This document shows, in pieces, positions 62,611-64,000 of a stretch of 64,000 nucleotides of DNA. The stretch comes from Rhodopirellula sp. SM50 (GTDB lineage Bacteria > Planctomycetota > Planctomycetia > Pirellulales > Pirellulaceae). The position numbers and the translations under genes are program-made. The stretch lies in assembly GCF_002289565.1 (NCBI RefSeq), contig NZ_NTFY01000034.1:56929-120928 (forward strand). Direction: 5' to 3'. The notes under the pieces are model-generated. The model searched no databases. It worked only from the letters and a program-made list of their open reading frames with translations, and was not told the origin of the DNA. Within the stretch, counting starts at the first letter, position 1. Each line of letters starts with the position of its first letter.

Positions 62611-62847
62611 ATGAATATGAATTTTTTTCAGTGGCTTCGAGAAGGAGTGCGGCAGTCGGTGGTTCTCGGCGTCAGCGACGCGGTCGAACAAATCGGTCTG
62701 CCGGAGACGGAACAGGAAGTCCAGCCCACCCTTGCCGCGTTGCTGGGAAATGATTCCGCCACCACAACCACCCCGCGGCGGAAAACGACCGCAGCCGGAC
62801 GCAAACGCCTCGGCAAATCACTCAAGGAAATGAACCCGAGCAAGTAG
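62611..62847 (+). CDS. Small hypothetical protein with basic C-terminus (78 aa)
   Basis: I do not recognise a family. The N-terminal half is helical (MNMNFFQWLREGVRQSVVLG then VSDAVEQIGLPETEQEVQPT), and the C-terminal half is basic and Thr/Lys-rich (TTTTPRRKTTAAGRKRLGKS), which suits nucleic-acid or membrane-surface binding. The start is either ATG 62611 or the ATG two codons later. It is probably real because its length, codon use and position downstream of apbE with no repeats are coherent, but no function is implied. Confidence 0.55.
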   Translation: MNMNFFQWLREGVRQSVVLGVSDAVEQIGLPETEQEVQPTLAALLGNDSATTTTPRRKTTAAGRKRLGKSLKEMNPSK

Positions 62848-62944
62848 TCCGTCGTTCGCTAGGTCCGGTCACAGGCGACCGCCGGATCATCCTGCGCCAG
62901 CGGTGATGCAGCCGAGCCGGAAATGCAATCGCCCGAAGCGATCG

Positions 62945-63910
62945 TCACTTCACCGGAACGAACAGCTGCGTCACCAACGCTTCCGGCGGAGTGTTCTCGG
63001 GGCTGTTGGCGTAGAGTTCCACGCCGGGCAGTTTTTTGCTGACCTTGCGTTTGCAGGCGCGCAAATTCTGGTAGGCCGCCGCCCAGGCGTTGCCCAGATG
63101 TTCGTAGCGACCGGTATGGGTGACGTGCATGGCGCTGAAGCCTGGCAGGGAGCGCGCGGTCAAGCCCGGCGGGGTTGCCGTGCCTTCGTCCACCACCATG
63201 CCGTTGGTGTAGGACAGCGTTTGTGTCTTGAGGTCCATGTCGTCGTAAACCGACAACCACTGGCCATCGGTCGCGATGCCGGCGTCCTGAAGCGATTGGT
63301 GGACCTGTTTGATCGTGTCGTCCATCGAGGTGCCGATGTCTGCCAACGTCGACCGGCCGGATTTTCCGACGATGAAGTGGGGCTGTGATTGAGCGATTCC
63401 GTTGACCACGGTTTCTGAGGCGACGCCACCGGTCTCGACCAGTTCTTTCAGCATCCGCAGCCCGCGGTCGAAATCCATGCTCATCAAGCTCACCATCATC
63501 GATTTCATCCAGAACATGAAAAACGGCAGTGATCCTTGCATCTCCCAGCGGACCAGCGTCCCGTCTTGGCCGTCATCGTTCCGGGCTTTCTTGACTTGGA
63601 AATGAACCTTGGATTGCGACGGCCAAGGGCGCGTGATACGCAGTTGCGCGTGCAGGGTGCCGATCGATTGCGTCGCGGTCGGCCGATGCAGTTCCTGGTG
63701 CTCCATCTCGCCCGCGCCCACGACGGGGCCTTCCCAGCTGTAGCCGCCACCCACTGCGGTCGGATCGCCCTGCAGCGTGACGCTGGCGTGCTTGTCGGTG
63801 AGCAACCAGGGGGACCAGGTTTTCCAGGTCGCGAAATCGCTGAGGATGGAAAACACGGTCTCGGGATCGGATTGGATGTGCGTCGTTCGTGAAACGGTGA
63901 AAGCGGGCAT
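62945..63910 (-). CDS. SRPBCC and GyrI-like small-molecule-binding fusion (321 aa)
   Basis: Residues 1-150 match the SRPBCC (polyketide cyclase/START-like) fold: SRTTHIQSDPETVFSILSDF, then WKTWSPWLLTDKHASVTLQG, then VRWEMQGSLPFFMFWMKSM. Residues about 160-321 match the GyrI-like/transcription-activator effector-binding fold: GIATDGQWLSVYDDMDLKTQ, LTARSLPGFSAMHVTHTGRY, EHLGNAWAAAYQNLRACKR. Both folds bind hydrophobic or cationic small molecules. There is no DNA-binding domain and no signal peptide. This fusion is common in Bacteroidetes and planctomycetes with unknown ligand. Start ATG 63910. Confidence 0.85.
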   Translation of the reverse strand: MPAFTVSRTTHIQSDPETVFSILSDFATWKTWSPWLLTDKHASVTLQGDPTAVGGGYSWEGPVVGAGEMEHQELHRPTATQSIGTLHAQLRITRPWPSQSKVHFQVKKARNDDGQDGTLVRWEMQGSLPFFMFWMKSMMVSLMSMDFDRGLRMLKELVETGGVASETVVNGIAQSQPHFIVGKSGRSTLADIGTSMDDTIKQVHQSLQDAGIATDGQWLSVYDDMDLKTQTLSYTNGMVVDEGTATPPGLTARSLPGFSAMHVTHTGRYEHLGNAWAAAYQNLRACKRKVSKKLPGVELYANSPENTPPEALVTQLFVPVK

Positions 63911-64000
63911 GGAATGAAGCTCTCGGTCGGCGAGCGAAAAGGGGGTCAGGAGTCAATCGTGCGAAGCACCCGTAGGGCCGTTCCGGCTATTGACTCCTGA

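Overview
The window looks like a chromosomal segment of a marine-type planctomycete of the Pirellulaceae (Rhodopirellula, Roseimaritima or Stieleria-like). The evidence is a set of planctomycete hallmark families: a DUF1501 protein paired with a PSCyt1/PSCyt2/PSD1 protein, a LEPR-XLL-type secreted protein in an operon with an ECF sigma factor and a Hanks kinase, two TIGR03000-type domains in one protein, a formylglycine sulfatase, an HTTM membrane protein, and a CitG-like gene close to a PTPS gene. Coding is dense, on both strands, and GC-rich. Most start codons had to be moved inward from the longest reading frame, because the upstream parts of those frames are made of intergenic repeats.

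Layout. 1-5.1 kb: a foldable non-coding stretch, a small secreted protein, then the PSCyt and DUF1501 pair. 5.2-14.4 kb: a secreted esterase-like protein, a large zinc-ribbon TPR protein, and an M20 peptidase and amidohydrolase whose start codons face each other 24 bp apart, followed by a class V aminotransferase-fold protein. 14.8-19.9 kb: a tight three-gene operon of exported proteins, two of them CsgG-like. 20.1-25.0 kb: an ECF sigma, kinase-TPR and LEPR-XLL operon with 4-bp overlaps. 25.4-28.9 kb: a BON protein, two lipoproteins (LpoB-like and a partner) and a very acidic protein. 29.3-31.7 kb: a MoxR ATPase with a VWA protein. 32.1-35.5 kb: a four-gene block (unknown protein, OleB-like hydrolase, CitG-like, PTPS) bracketed by inverted copies of one repeat. 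36.1-42.7 kb: a truncated carrier-protein-like gene, a membrane hydrolase, and a 1769-residue transglutaminase-like/DUF4011/helicase/nuclease protein that is the best candidate for genome defence. 43.4-49.7 kb: sulfatase, nucleotidyltransferase-like protein, HTTM protein with membrane partner, and a TIGR03000 protein with a clear terminator. 50-64 kb: trpS, acpS, a large TPR protein, a PQQ-like beta-propeller, a TrmH-family methyltransferase, a GNAT-like protein, a ketoacyl synthase without its cysteine, tRNA-Lys and tRNA-Ser, apbE, a small basic protein and an SRPBCC/GyrI-like protein.

The most unusual feature is the repeat load. At least eight families of short, mostly palindromic repeats fill nearly every intergenic gap, some as tandem arrays. 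In-frame minisatellites of 15-24 bp also sit inside several genes (acyltransferase-like, TPR, apbE, TIGR03000, HTTM partner). No transposase, integrase or CRISPR array was seen. All functional calls come from reading motifs by eye; no database search was run.
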